DNA of 64,000 nucleotides from Rhexocercosporidium sp. MPI-PUGE-AT-0058 (taxonomy: Eukaryota; Ascomycota; Leotiomycetes; Helotiales): the NCBI GenBank assembly GCA_020746875.1, contig JAGTJL010000015.1, positions 1,426,001 to 1,490,000 on the forward strand, written 5' to 3'. Below are positions 24,505-35,800 of this stretch, piece by piece. The position numbers and the translations under genes are program-made. A model generated the notes under the pieces. It searched no databases. It was not told the origin of the DNA and saw nothing but the letters and a program-made list of their open reading frames with translations. Position 1 is the first letter of the stretch; each line of letters starts with the position of its first letter.

Positions 24505-24870
24505 CACCTTGCCGTTAGCCTACTGGTCTGTTCCATTTAGACATCCCACTGTGCTCAAAACCGGCATTGTTACCTTCGTATACAAGTCTTCAATCTTCCC
24601 GTAGTGGCTGTAAGCATCAAAATCACTGAATCCCACTAGAGCAGACTGCATGATAGCAGCATAAATCAAGCCCTTTGCCGTTGGAGACGCAATCAACGCC
24701 CTAACAGCCGCTGTACCGGAGCTCTGCCCAGATACAGTCACCTTATCAGGATCACCCCCAAAAATCCTTGATATTCTCCCCCACCCATCTCAAAGCCGTC
24801 GAAATATCACCAATAACATAATTACCATTTAGACCTTGAGAATGGTTGATGTTTTGTGGAGACGGGCAGC
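24505..24870 (-). pseudogene. Carboxylesterase type B fragment, frameshifted
   Basis: Read on the minus strand, 24870-24760 gives GLNGNYVIGDISTALRWVGE. After a frame change near 24757, the sequence continues DPDKVTVSGQSSGTAAVRAL and then IYAAIMQSALVGFSDFDAYS. This is the oxyanion and nucleophile-elbow part of fungal carboxylesterases, with Gly-Gln-Ser-Ser-Gly around the catalytic serine. A run of five T (gatttttggggg) carries one extra base relative to the expected frame. Both ends of the normal 500-plus-residue protein are missing. It is a decayed relic, not a working esterase. Confidence 0.7.
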
Positions 24871-24879
24871 TCGCTTCTC

Positions 24880-26710
24880 GCTTCTCGCTTAAAGAAAGGA
24901 AAAGGGGTCAGAAGGAGCCGTGTTTAGTACTACTGTATGTTGTTGAACTTGGGGCATGTGGGTGGGAAGAATAGATTCACTTGTTGAGAGGGTATTAGAG
25001 AGTTCGTGATGGTTCGAGGAGATTTTATGTGCGCAGGAGAGGGAGTGGCGCGGGTGTTTAAGATGCGTTAAAATCGAGGTTTTGGATGTGTCTGTGAGAT
25101 CACTTTGCAGGGACTGAAGACAAACTCATGAATTTTGAAAATAGATCATAAATTCTTCCTTAAGTGCTATTGCATGATGTTTTATGACCGTGGCATTTCT
25201 TTTTCTATGCTGCTATAGATAAGGAAGTGGTCTGGCTCTGGTTTTATTCGTACACTGGTCTCTAACTCCTTGAGATGAGAAAAGTGCGATAGCCAAGAAG
25301 AAGGTAAGCTTCCCGGAGTTCCTCTAATGTCGTCCACAATGAGGTTTGTGGGGTCACGTTCAGCGGAGGCGAATACTAGATGTTCAGGCTCTTTGCAGAT
25401 GTATTCACCTGTGATTAAGCTGGTAGCAAAGTGGTTAATGATCAACATCAAGGTTCAACGGGCAACTAATAAGTGCTTTTGACTACCTTAGCATCTATTC
25501 TATCGAGCCGCAATCTGGAGAACGTGGTTCTGGTGCAGTTTTTGGCGTCGGCGGTTGGTATGGTTAGTCATGTTTGAAAGAAGGCTGTGGAAAGGGATCA
25601 CATTCCTCATGTAACATTGTTGTTGCACGAATTAATTATCTTGTGAATCAAAAAGATAGAACGACTGTCATTCCAGATCTTTTTTTTTTAATTGGGGACT
25701 TGGGAAGCTTTCCCCCAGGAATGCATTGGATGGGGTGCTAGCCACGAAGTTCAAGATAAACTAAATTCGAGCAACAGAATATCCGCTCCCTTGGCCAAGA
25801 CATATTTTCTTTATCAAGTGCAGATAAAGAGAGGATTATTGATTACGTTATAGAATTATTAAGTATTAATCATAGATCAGTGTACTGCATGTTTGCTTTG
25901 ATCCTCGCCTCGCTCCTCGCTTAGCAAGGGGGCTTGTTGTACCCCTCAATTTTGGATGTTGGGGGCGAAAAGAATCAATCCTTTTTAAGATTATACTTGC
26001 GATTGTTGGTCAGATTCAAAACTACTCCCACGTTGGCAACCTTCATGATAAATAATTCCGGCACGAGTCATCCGATGCGCTCGAACGGTACAACGTGGCG
26101 AGCTGACTGCTGACCGACTAGCATTTTCGAGGATGCTTCTTCCTTAGATTATTTTTGGAGCCTGGCGGCGGGGAAGGGTGACTGTCAAAACGCACGCCAG
26201 TCTCTAGTCCTTCGCTGCAATTGGTACTGCAATATTGTCTTAGTGTTAGAAGCACTTGGCGATTCCACCACGGTGGAAGACGTGTGTGTCCCGCGTGCAT
26301 TTGCCAAGAGGCTTACACGAGGGTCGAAGGACAATCAACGGTCTTTAGGTAGGCCCAGAGCAAGGCGAACCTCAGAACAGTAAGGCATCGCCGCGCCAAG
26401 AATTGAGTCTTTTCTAAGTTGCCAGTGTATTCTCCCCTTTCTCCGAGTCGCGTCTTCAGCTGGAGATTTTAAATATTCCGGTCGGGCTTTGACGTCGTAT
26501 CTGACCGCTTCAGTACATCCCGCAGGACAATTCCCCATAGGCCCAGACGGTAAGAAGATTTTTAGTCCATGTTCTACCTAGTAAGAGTTGTCCAAGAGGC
26601 GTTGTTTGACGCGATGGAATGGAACATAAGATAGCGAGTACCCACGCATGCTCAAGGACGTCGGTCTCTCAAGTAACTAAGTCTGGACTTTTGAAGATTC
26701 TGTTGTGACC
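24880..26710. other. Gene-poor, partly AT-rich interval
   Basis: I find no supported gene apart from the small open frame at 25182-25451. It contains short self-similar CTCGCTTCTCGC-like strings (near 24870 and 25907) and AT-rich stretches at 25620-25900. It includes the promoter of the oxidase gene that follows. Confidence 0.45.
25182..25451 (-). CDS. Hypothetical 89-residue open frame
   Basis: The frame reads MMLIINHFATSLITGEYICK and then HLVFASAERDPTNLIVDDIR, and ends KEMPRS. The composition is protein-like, vaguely like an F-box/LRR fragment, but I cannot assign a family. No promoter or splice support is visible, and the surroundings are decayed. It could be a remnant or chance. Confidence 0.25.
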   Translation of the reverse strand: MMLIINHFATSLITGEYICKEPEHLVFASAERDPTNLIVDDIRGTPGSLPSSWLSHFSHLKELETSVRIKPEPDHFLIYSSIEKEMPRS

Positions 26711-29449
26711 ATGTCGTTCTCAAAGGTCCTCTTTATTCTTCTTACACTCGTTTTGTACGCAGCAGCTCAATCTAACAGCTGTCCTGGTGGCCGGGTACCT
26801 AATAGAACCGTTACTGCTACCAACGGGATCCAGTTTGCGCTTTGTCTCGACACAGATTTCAAAGGAGAAGATATCACCTATGCAGGAAACATCCAAACCA
26901 TCGACCAGCTTGTGGACCAATGTTCTCAACTATCTGAATGTACAGCTGCAACCCGAGTCAAGAGCTCTGTATCAGGATGGTACAAGCGTATAACAAACGT
27001 TGCTGGAACTGCCAATACAGATTGTGATTCTATTTACAGGCTTTCAAACCCCGTTTCGTCTGCTCCTCCTCCACAGAACACAAAGATATGTGCTTCAAAC
27101 GTTGGTCCATCAAGAGTGATTACCACGAGCAATGGAGCACGTTTTGGAGTTTGCCTTAACACAGATTTCAAATCAGGTGATTCTGTGACTGCCCCTTTGA
27201 GTGGAATTACTTCTGTCGAACAACTTGCAGAGGATTGTTCTAAAAGAGCGGGATGTCTCGGGGCTGCTCGAGAGAAACGTATCAATGGGGGTTGGCCAAA
27301 GAATGTTTTGAACGCAGCAACTGCAGATTCAGGGGTCGATGCAGTGTTCAGAATCACGGATTCGGCTACCTCGAGCACTTCTTCACGAGCTAGCTCTTCG
27401 ACTCGTTCGAGTTCATCCTCTTTGGTTACTTCGAGTTCTACTTCAAGGATCACGTCCTCCAGTTCTGCAAGCACCCCTTCGCCAACATCTACGAGAATTG
27501 CCTCTTCGAACGCCTCTTCAAGCGCCTCAAGCACGGTGCCACTACCTACTGCCTGTGCCGGCGGCAAAACTCCATCAAGAATCATCACGACATCTCAGAA
27601 CCAATATCAATTTGGCGTTTGCGAAAACACAGACTTCAAAGGCGGTGATATCACAACCGGGATAGCAGGAATTACCTCACTCGAACAACTAGCAGAAGAT
27701 TGTGCGGCTCGAGCGACCTGCATCGGAGCAAGCCGATCAAAATGGTACAACAGCGGCTGGCCCAAATCAGTCTTGAGCGCACCCGAGACAGACACGAACG
27801 TTGACTCCATCGTTCGCCTAAACATGACCACACCATCCACTCCTCAGGACAAAGCGAGGTTAGGAGTATGGGGTCCAGTCATCCCGTTCCCCGTGATCCC
27901 CGCGGGGGTCTTCGTGGTTTCCGAAAAGCCACGGAGTACGCGATTATTACTCTTTGCTGCTTACACGGAACTGACTTTCGGAAATGGTAATAATGGACGT
28001 ACGCAATTTGCAGAATATAACCTTGAGAGCGGAGCTGTGTCGAAACGAACGATTAGCAATACTCAGCATGACATGTTCTGTCCGGGGATTAGTGCTTTGC
28101 AAGATGGGAGAGTGGTGATCACGGGCGGATCAAATGCGGAGCGGACCAGTATTTATGATCCTAGAACTAACGCTTTTGTGTCTGGCCCAGATATGCAAGT
28201 GGCTCGGGGTATCAGTCATCGGTGACGTTGTCAAGTGGGAAAATCTTCACCATGGGTGGTTCGTGGAGTGGTGGCATTACTGTCAAAGATGGAGAAATCT
28301 ATGATCCTGCCACGAATCAATGGACAAAGCTACCTGGAGCGCTCGTTAGTGGCGCCGTCACACAAGATGTAGCAGCAGATAAGAGGGATAACCATCACTG
28401 GTTCTTTGGCTGGCGGGATAATTATATCTTCCAAGCTGGACCCAGCAAACAGATGAACTGGTATTCCGCAGCAGGGTCTGGAAGCGTACAGATTGCTGGT
28501 ACTCGGGATACAGAAGATGCTATGTGAGTAACTGCAGTACCCTTCCTCGCCACTTTGAGCCCGATTCGATGTCTTTTGTTTTCTCCGGTATTTTTTTTAA
28601 GCGAGGAAATCGCTAACCCCATTTCTTCCTAGGTGTGGCATTTTCGTCATGTACGATGCTCTGAGAGGGAAGATCCTTACCGCCGGCGGCTCTCCCAATT
28701 ACCATGACAATGCGGCAAATAAAAGAGCAAACCATATAACGATTAGCGCACCAGGTACCGCACCGACAGTAGAGAGACTGCCCGACATGGCCTACCCACG
28801 AGCGTTCTCCAACGCTGCCGTCCTTCCCGACGGTAAGGTTCTCATCACTGGCGGCCAAACATTCGCCAAAGCATTCACGGACGAGAATTCCGTCCTCGTT
28901 CCAGAACTCTTCGATCCAAGTAACATGACGTTCCGAAAGTTGGCGCCGATGAAAACACCCCGCAACTACCATTCCACCTCGCTACTCCTGCCTGACGGTC
29001 GGGTATTCACCGGTGGTGGTGGTCTTTGCCATGATCTCTCCAATACTTGCCCGGGTGTATCATCAAATCACCCAGATGGCGAAATCTTCTCCCCTCCTTA
29101 CCTCTTCAATTCAGATGGATCAGATGCCCAGCGCCCGTTAGTCTCTGGCCTTGTCTCTGATACTTCTACTAACGGATATACTGTACGCGCTGGCGGAACT
29201 TTGACGGTGTCCGTCGGCCAGCAGCAGCAGGGCTTGACTTTCGCCATGCTGAGAGTTGGCTCGAACACACACTCTGTCAACACCGATCAGCGACGAGTTC
29301 CATTGGAGGACATTCGACAGAGCGGAAGTCAGTATAGCTTGACTTTGCCGAGTGATAATGGGATTATGATCCCTGGTGACTGGTATCTGTTTGTGCTTTC
29401 CGCGCAAGGTACACCAAGTGTATCGCGGACTGTGACGGTGGTGTTGTGA
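26711..29449 (+). CDS. Secreted galactose-oxidase-like copper radical oxidase, frameshifted
   Basis: This enzyme family oxidises primary alcohols or aldehydes and makes hydrogen peroxide outside the cell. The Met at 26711 opens a signal peptide (MSFSKVLFILLTLVLYAAAQ). Three Cys-containing repeats of about 88 residues follow at 26783-27044, 27088-27357 and 27553-27822, each with a CxNTDFKGGD-type core and a Cys pair, resembling Apple/PAN modules. A Ser-rich linker lies between the second and third. The catalytic part then follows Fusarium galactose oxidase closely: HDMFCPGI (Cys228 equivalent), GGSWSGG (Trp290), RNYHSTSLLL (Tyr495/His496) and THSVNTDQRR (His581). One intron lies at 28525-28632. 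At about 28212 one base is missing: the frame runs into TGA where relatives have ARGYQSS, so the Tyr272-equivalent codon itself is hit. This is either a real inactivation or an assembly error. Confidence 0.85.
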
Positions 29450-30057
29450 GAAGTTATTTAGGATTAATAGGGAAAGAAAATGGTGCCCGCGATTTCGAGA
29501 GCAGGACAAGAATTGTAAGATCTTACGGTGAGATGGGTATCGTACTCGGAGCCATGTAGAGAGGGAAGGTAAACATACTTCATCGGTATTCTACCAGGAC
29601 GGTTACTAGCTTGTGAAAGCAATAGGTCAGAGGAAAGAACTCTGGAGGTCATACATGCAAGTTAGGGAGGGAGAGCAAAATGAAAGCTTCGAGGGGCTTT
29701 GATCTGCTCGCTTGCACCATGCATAAGTTAGATCGAGCGTAGGAAATGTTAATGCAAAAGTGCAAAACGAAAATAGACGCGCGAAGCCGAGGTTTCGGTC
29801 TGCATCATCTTTCGGCCAACCAAGAGCCTCAAATGACCTCGGTGTCTACGCCTCGTAAGTGCATAGACTGAACCCGAGGACGGTAAATCAATCCGAACAG
29901 GGATGGGTGATTGAACCACTGTGCGACAGACGAAGCCTCCGTGATTAGAAAGTAACGAATGATATTCATTTTGTCTACCGATCTGCATCATACAACTTAT
30001 CATATCGTCAATTCATTTCTCCATCCAAACAATTTCCCCCAACAGCTCACTCAGAAA
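29450..30057. other. Intergenic, convergent 3' ends
   Basis: This 600 bp lies between the oxidase gene and ADI1. No feature can be supported. Confidence 0.5.
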
Positions 30058-30817
30058 TCAGGCAGCTGTAGATTGGGTTCGCATTCCTAGATACTCCTTG
30101 CGGTAGGGGTTGACATCGACTTCTGGACCACGGTTGAGTGGTGTCCACTTGGGCTCTTCCTTGAACAGACGCATGGCCATGATGTACTAGTGCCCGTTAG
30201 GTGACATGCCAGCATTAGAGGAACCTTCAGCCACCTACATTATTGGAGTCCGTTGTGAAACGGTGATAGATGCCAGCAGGGAGAATCTAGCTGCAGTCAG
30301 CAACGCCCGTGTCATGGGATCGTGTCTGCAGCAGCAGCAGCCTCAACTTAAATCGGTAGACGCACGATCAGGTCATCTTTCTCCAATTGTATGCGAACCC
30401 AATCATCACCCTCGCTGCGGACATCAAAGAATCCTGCGCCGTCCCGGATGTATCTGATCTCCTCGTCCTCGTGCAAGTGCTCATGAAAGAAACTCTTGAC
30501 CTTCTCCTCGTAGACATCGCCCATCTTCTCCGGGGAGACGGTGATCACATCCCGATTCTTGTAGCTTCTTTCTGTCGCCAGCTTATCAACATCCTGCTCG
30601 TCCGAGAAGTTGTAGTAGAGGACGCCGAGTTTCGAGAGGTATTCTGCGGTGACTGCTTTGCCAGAATCGTGAGGTTCGCGTTGGTCGCCCTGCAGTTTGT
30701 CAGCTTCGAGAGCCTGCTTTGGGGAAACCCTGTGCTTCGTCTTTTTGGAAGAGCGCAGCGCTTTTCCTAGAGGAGAGAGAGCTATACCGCAGCGTTGTCA
30801 TACCAGTATGCTCTCAT
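30058..30817 (-). CDS. ADI1: Acireductone dioxygenase (methionine salvage)
   Basis: This cupin enzyme converts acireductone to the 2-keto precursor of methionine plus formate in the methylthioadenosine salvage pathway. Spliced minus-strand reading: [10 protein letters not shown], an intron of about 110 nt, [20 protein letters not shown] through DDLI, an intron at about 30280-30365, [16 protein letters not shown], a small intron, then [20 protein letters not shown] and a C-terminus MRTQSTAA. Metal ligands are visible in [14 protein letters not shown] (two His and a Glu) and in GIYHRF (third His). About 180 residues, as usual. Start and stop are both clear. Confidence 0.93.
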
Positions 30818-32372
30818 TTTGCTTGGCTGTGGCTGCTGATCGATACCAATATTCGACTTGGGTTGTGGTATTGGAGGTCGAAACACAGCTTGTCGGGTTT
30901 TCAGTCCGTCAGAATTACTGTACCACGGGTATTAGACAGATTTGATAGGTATGAACTGGCCGGGGATGGATGCAGCCGTTTTAGAATACTTACAAACCAG
31001 AATGGCTGGAAAGCGGGATGTCTCTTTTGTTCTAAAAGTGAGATGAGGCGACGATGGAATCAGGAATTCGGAATTCCGCGTCTGTTTGAAGATGGTCAGA
31101 TTTTAGAGAAGGCTGACAGAAGGCTGGGATATTGTTTGCCGTTTGCCGTGAATGGTTCGAATATTTTTGAACGACTGGAATTGATTGCCCCTCAATTCCG
31201 TCATTTCAGATGGCTGACTAAGCGCCGGGCAAACAGTCTAGCGGGCCTAAGCGAGCGGGATTCAGGGGTTGTAGCGCAATCGCCTGGAGATCTTCAAGGG
31301 TCCCTTCCCTCCTCCACAACTGTACGAAGGTACTGTAGGTAAAGCTTCGCCTGACAACACGACTCAACTATGGTGATTTGATTTCTTCTGTTTGGCTGGA
31401 GGTACGATTGACTTCAAATAATCACATAGGCCGCTCCATACTCAGGGTCCAGGCCGTGAGATTCCGCCATTGTGGATAGAACAGCGGTGAGTGCGAAACC
31501 TTCACAACACGTCGACACGACTTGGATAGCGAGCAAGCATCAACACATGTCCTTTTCAAAACAAAGCCACAAAACCAGCAACCCACCACTGGATGGGGCT
31601 TTGGTCATGCTCTGGCTCGACCGACGATTCAGACTAAGCAAACACCGGCATCCGCTGTCGGGATCGAGACGTCAGTCAGCCTCTATTCGGCTCTGCCGAC
31701 GAAAAGGATCTCATTCGCTGCATCTACATGCGTGATCAGCCTCTGCGCCTCATGTATGGCTTGAAAACACATCAAACGCAAGCCTCAATACCACCCTTTG
31801 GCCCTTCAGGAATTCCGTGCGCCTCCACTTCCCACCCAAAGATGTGAGCTTTAGGCAAGCGCCCAATAGCTGTGGGCGTGATGATCTGCCGCAGAGAAGG
31901 TAGGTGGTGATCTGAGGTGCTTCACGATGCGACCACTCATTACGATCGCTTCTTGCTTTCATATGCTTTCCGATGCAAATGCCAGCAAGGACTGGCAACG
32001 AACGCACCGTGAGACTGTGAGACCTGTCTGCTTAGCACCGCCTCGAGGTACGCTCACGCCGAACTTTCTCAATTTCATATGCGTGTTGATATGCTATTCT
32101 TGTGGTCCAAGCGGATCATTGTTTAATCTCCGCTTCTGAGCAGATGTACAGGAGGCTTGATTTATCATGTACTAGATATTTCTGCTTGTTATAAAGGAAG
32201 CATGCTCCCCTCTGTCATATCGCTCATCTGAAGTCAGACATCAATCCCTTGCTTCAATATCAACAGCAACTTCCGCACAACACTCTACTTCCAATTTCAA
32301 CCCACTCACCCACCTCAAACTTCAACATCTATCTCAACTTCCAACCTCTACATACACTTCACTACCTTCAAC
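30818..32372. promoter_or_regulatory. Shared upstream region of ADI1 (-) and the DUF3602-like gene (+)
   Basis: This 1.5 kb separates two divergent genes. An open frame at 30719-31342 (+) overlaps ADI1 antisense and has no family signal. No other gene is seen. The 150 bases before 32373 are rich in CA, with repeated CAACTTC/ACTTCCAA strings typical of a fungal 5' leader. Confidence 0.5.
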
Positions 32373-32888
32373 ATGTCTCAATCTATCAACGACACAACCA
32401 GTCTCCTCAATTCCAGCCGCCGCTTCACAAAATCTGGCATTGGTGGCGCAGGAAACATCCGCAAAAGCACTTCAACAGCTCTCACCGTTCCCTCCGCACC
32501 TCGCGTGATCCCAACACCATCAACAGGAACCTTTCTCACTGGCATCGGTGGTGCAGGCAACTCACGGTCCTATGAGGAGCGAGCCAGCATCTCCTTCGAA
32601 GACGCACTCGCACGCAACAGCATTCGCACGAAATCCGTCGCCGGCTCCTACCACCACGGCATCGGCGGGGTTGGGAATAGATCTTCCTTCGTCGACTCCT
32701 CGGCCTCGAGTTCCGTCGAATCGAGTGGCTTCTTAACCTCGGCTATGGGGATGCAGAGCGGTGCCGATAGAGTCAAGGGACGCGTGGCGACCTTCTTTGG
32801 AAGCTCGAGCAGTAAAAGGAACTCGATGGTTGATGAGAAGGATGAGATGTCTATGGATGGACGGAGCAGCTGGGCAAAGGAAAACTGA
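32373..32888 (+). CDS. DUF3602-like GIGGAGN-repeat protein
   Basis: This is a single-exon protein of 171 residues starting MSQSINDTTSLLNSSRRFTK. The motif Gly-Ile-Gly-Gly-(Ala/Val)-Gly-Asn appears three times (GIGGAGNIRKS, GIGGAGNSRS, GIGGVGNRSS) at about residues 22, 55 and 92. Such repeats mark the fungal DUF3602 family, whose function is unknown to me. The rest is Ser-rich, and a charged tail ends RSSWAKEN. There is no signal peptide or membrane segment. It is probably a small intrinsically disordered cytosolic or nuclear protein. The open frame and the AC-rich leader make it a good gene call. Confidence 0.8.
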   Translation: MSQSINDTTSLLNSSRRFTKSGIGGAGNIRKSTSTALTVPSAPRVIPTPSTGTFLTGIGGAGNSRSYEERASISFEDALARNSIRTKSVAGSYHHGIGGVGNRSSFVDSSASSSVESSGFLTSAMGMQSGADRVKGRVATFFGSSSSKRNSMVDEKDEMSMDGRSSWAKEN

Positions 32889-35800
32889 TGCTGATTTCTA
32901 GGAGTTAAATGGATGGGTTTCTTTTGATTCGGACGGAAAATCAATACCCCGTCGCTCGCACTGGCACTGGCTAGTGGACTTGGATGTGTTTTCAGCGAGC
33001 GTTCCTTTCATTGAGTTTCGTTTCTGTAAAGCTACTTTCTTCTTGTTGTCTCCATCGTTTCCTTTATCTGAATTTGCTAGCGGGGGATATAGGTGTGCTG
33101 TACTGTATAGATCTTGATACTTAATTTACCAATTATTCAAAATACGCTTGCTCTCTCCTCAATTGCCTCTGCCTCTCAGTATTCCCAGTGCACCAGCCGA
33201 AGTTCTCTCTCACGGTATAGATCTAACACTTGTAAATCACTAGCTCACCACGCCGATATAAAGCCCCCATCCAACAGACAACAACCCACTACAGACAAAA
33301 TCCCACCCAACCGTCCTAGCCCAAGCCAATGCAAGCAAGATCGCCGTTGCGCCCGACACATAAGCAGACAGACTCACAGGCAGCTGAATACAGTCCAATC
33401 ATCACCTCGAAGTTCCAGCGTAGCATTCTACCAGTAATGCAACCCACCCCCACTGTAATGCCATCATCAACGCAACCAGCACCGGGGCGAGAACGAGACC
33501 ATCAAATCAACATACGGGTCATACCCAGCTGTGAAAATGAGAGAATCCCGTAACCATTCAGGACTCCACGTTTTTTGTGGTCCGCTGAGATAGCTAGCTA
33601 CACGGCATGTTTGGGGTAGATGGGTAGCTAATATTATGCCAATGGCCAATAAGATGATATGATGCTATCCATTCCTCAAGTTCATTCTCATCGATGCGGC
33701 TATGTGTTGTTCTTCGAACGTTGCATTGATTCCCCTGTGATTGGACCAACGCAATACCATGCAAGATTCAAGAACCTCTCTGAGTACCACCTCCAGAATA
33801 CCCAACCAGTACCCCGAATCTCCCACTTCCAAAGCATTCCCAATCCTGCGGTTATACCCAACGTAACCAATCAAATAACAAAACCGCATCGATCACAATA
33901 CCCAAAGCAAAAACTTACCCTTTTCGAAATCCAATTTTCGCAAGGCAAACCAAATAACACCAACAACACACGCGCAAGCCGAGTTCTAGCCCGAGCAAGA
34001 AAATCATTCTGTCGGTACGGATGTGTCCTTCGAGAGACGGAATGTCACAGGTACTGTACGGAGTAAGACATCTCTGCATCCGCATCCATCCTTTCAACTC
34101 ATTCTTTATCTCTCCACTCCTTCCAATCTCAACATACACCATTTGACATAATTTTTTTTTGCAAGTGCTGTATGTATATGCACGCCATACACTAGCGTCG
34201 CGCACACCGTCCATTACTTTTGGGATTCGATCTTTTGGTGGAGAGTCTAGGCTTGGCGGTTGGGCATGGCGGATAAGTGTACTGCGTCGGTAGTGGGAGA
34301 GGTGAGACATCACCACGCTGGACAGGCTTCTTTGAGGCGGGTACGTATCTATCTTCGAAGTCTCGCTAAATTCGGTTTTCATGAATTGGTCTTGCTTGAT
34401 TTGCTTTAGTTTAGAATAGATTTTCTGAACTGGCTTTCTCTCCTGACATTGCTTTTGGTCTTGGAGGAAGGTTTCGAGATTATAGGGATTGTGTCAAAGA
34501 ATGTCAATACTCTCGGTTGGGCTAGAAATGGGATGAATTGAGTTTGCGATTCGGACTGGAAAGTGGTCTGATGTGTACAGTGTACAGTAGTTCGGGGGCC
34601 TGGAGGTGAGTTTCTCGGTCTCAATAATGCATGTACGTACGTTGTTTAGGTGTGGCAGATGCAGGTGGGCTGAGACGTGAGTGGATTCGACTCGTGGGGG
34701 AGGCACTCCGGGGTTCGGAATATACTGTTGTTGAAAGCTTGGAAGGATCGGGCATGAAAGGGAGTAAGACTTTGATGTTAAGAGTAGGAGGGTCAAACGG
34801 AGGGAAGGATGCAATTATCGTTGTGGTAGGATTCAAAGTTTGCAGGTGACTGGCAGTAGTAAGCGTAGATATTTAGATACTGTATTATGGCGATTTGAAT
34901 ATCGAGATGATCGCTCCAAACAAAGCGTAACTCAACGTAGAGATATTGAAAAATAATAGAGCAAATACTGAGTGAGACCTAGCCGTTGGTCCCTGAAACT
35001 TGCAAGTGTGCTAGAATTTCTTAAGTCAGCCCTGGCTCTTTGATAGCGTCGTTTTCCACATTCAACAAGAAAGAAAGAAAGAAGTACTGCAACGTTGTGG
35101 TAATAAGCTTCAATGCACGCAGCAAGCTGGCAATTCATGGGGAACCATATACGTGTATCTTTCCGAGGTGAGACACTGAGAAGCAAAAGGAAAGAAGATA
35201 AAGGGGAAGGAAGAACACAACACAACAAAACGGCAGTCTCTATCTCTGCCATGAATCATGTCATGCCACAGTAGTGGTTTGTGGATGTGGATGTGCTGGC
35301 AGCAGCAGGTCACAGAGGGCATCTCCGTGAGCTTAGCTCAGATTCTCGACTCTCAGGTCACAGATGGGGAACCAGATGACGAGATTGGAGAATACACGGT
35401 AGCATTGGAGCGTGGATATGGAAGAGAAAAAAATATGTTGGATGGGCTCGTAGCTTTCGACTTCTGTGGATCGTGGGTGGTGCGGTGGCTTTGGCTCGGG
35501 CTGAGACCGTTCACTGCTGATTTCCCGTCACAGCAGCGAGATGAACCTGAGCTCTGAGGGGAGAGGAGGCACAGACTCTCCATACGCACGATCGAGAGTA
35601 TGTTTGGATTGAATTCTATGGCAAGACTGCCTGGTAGAATCAGTGTGAAGAGCTGCTCAACTTGCGATTTGGATAGAACAATTCATCCATTCATTACCTA
35701 GAAGTTGAGGTGTGATATTGGGAGACATCAGAGATTTAAATACCGCAGCCATGCGTCCTAAATGCTTGGATTGAACAGCAACGGTTCTCCCATGAGCAGA

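Noticed and set aside
30719..31342. 207-residue open frame overlapping ADI1
   Set aside because: It starts antisense to ADI1 exon 1 and shows no family signal or splice support.
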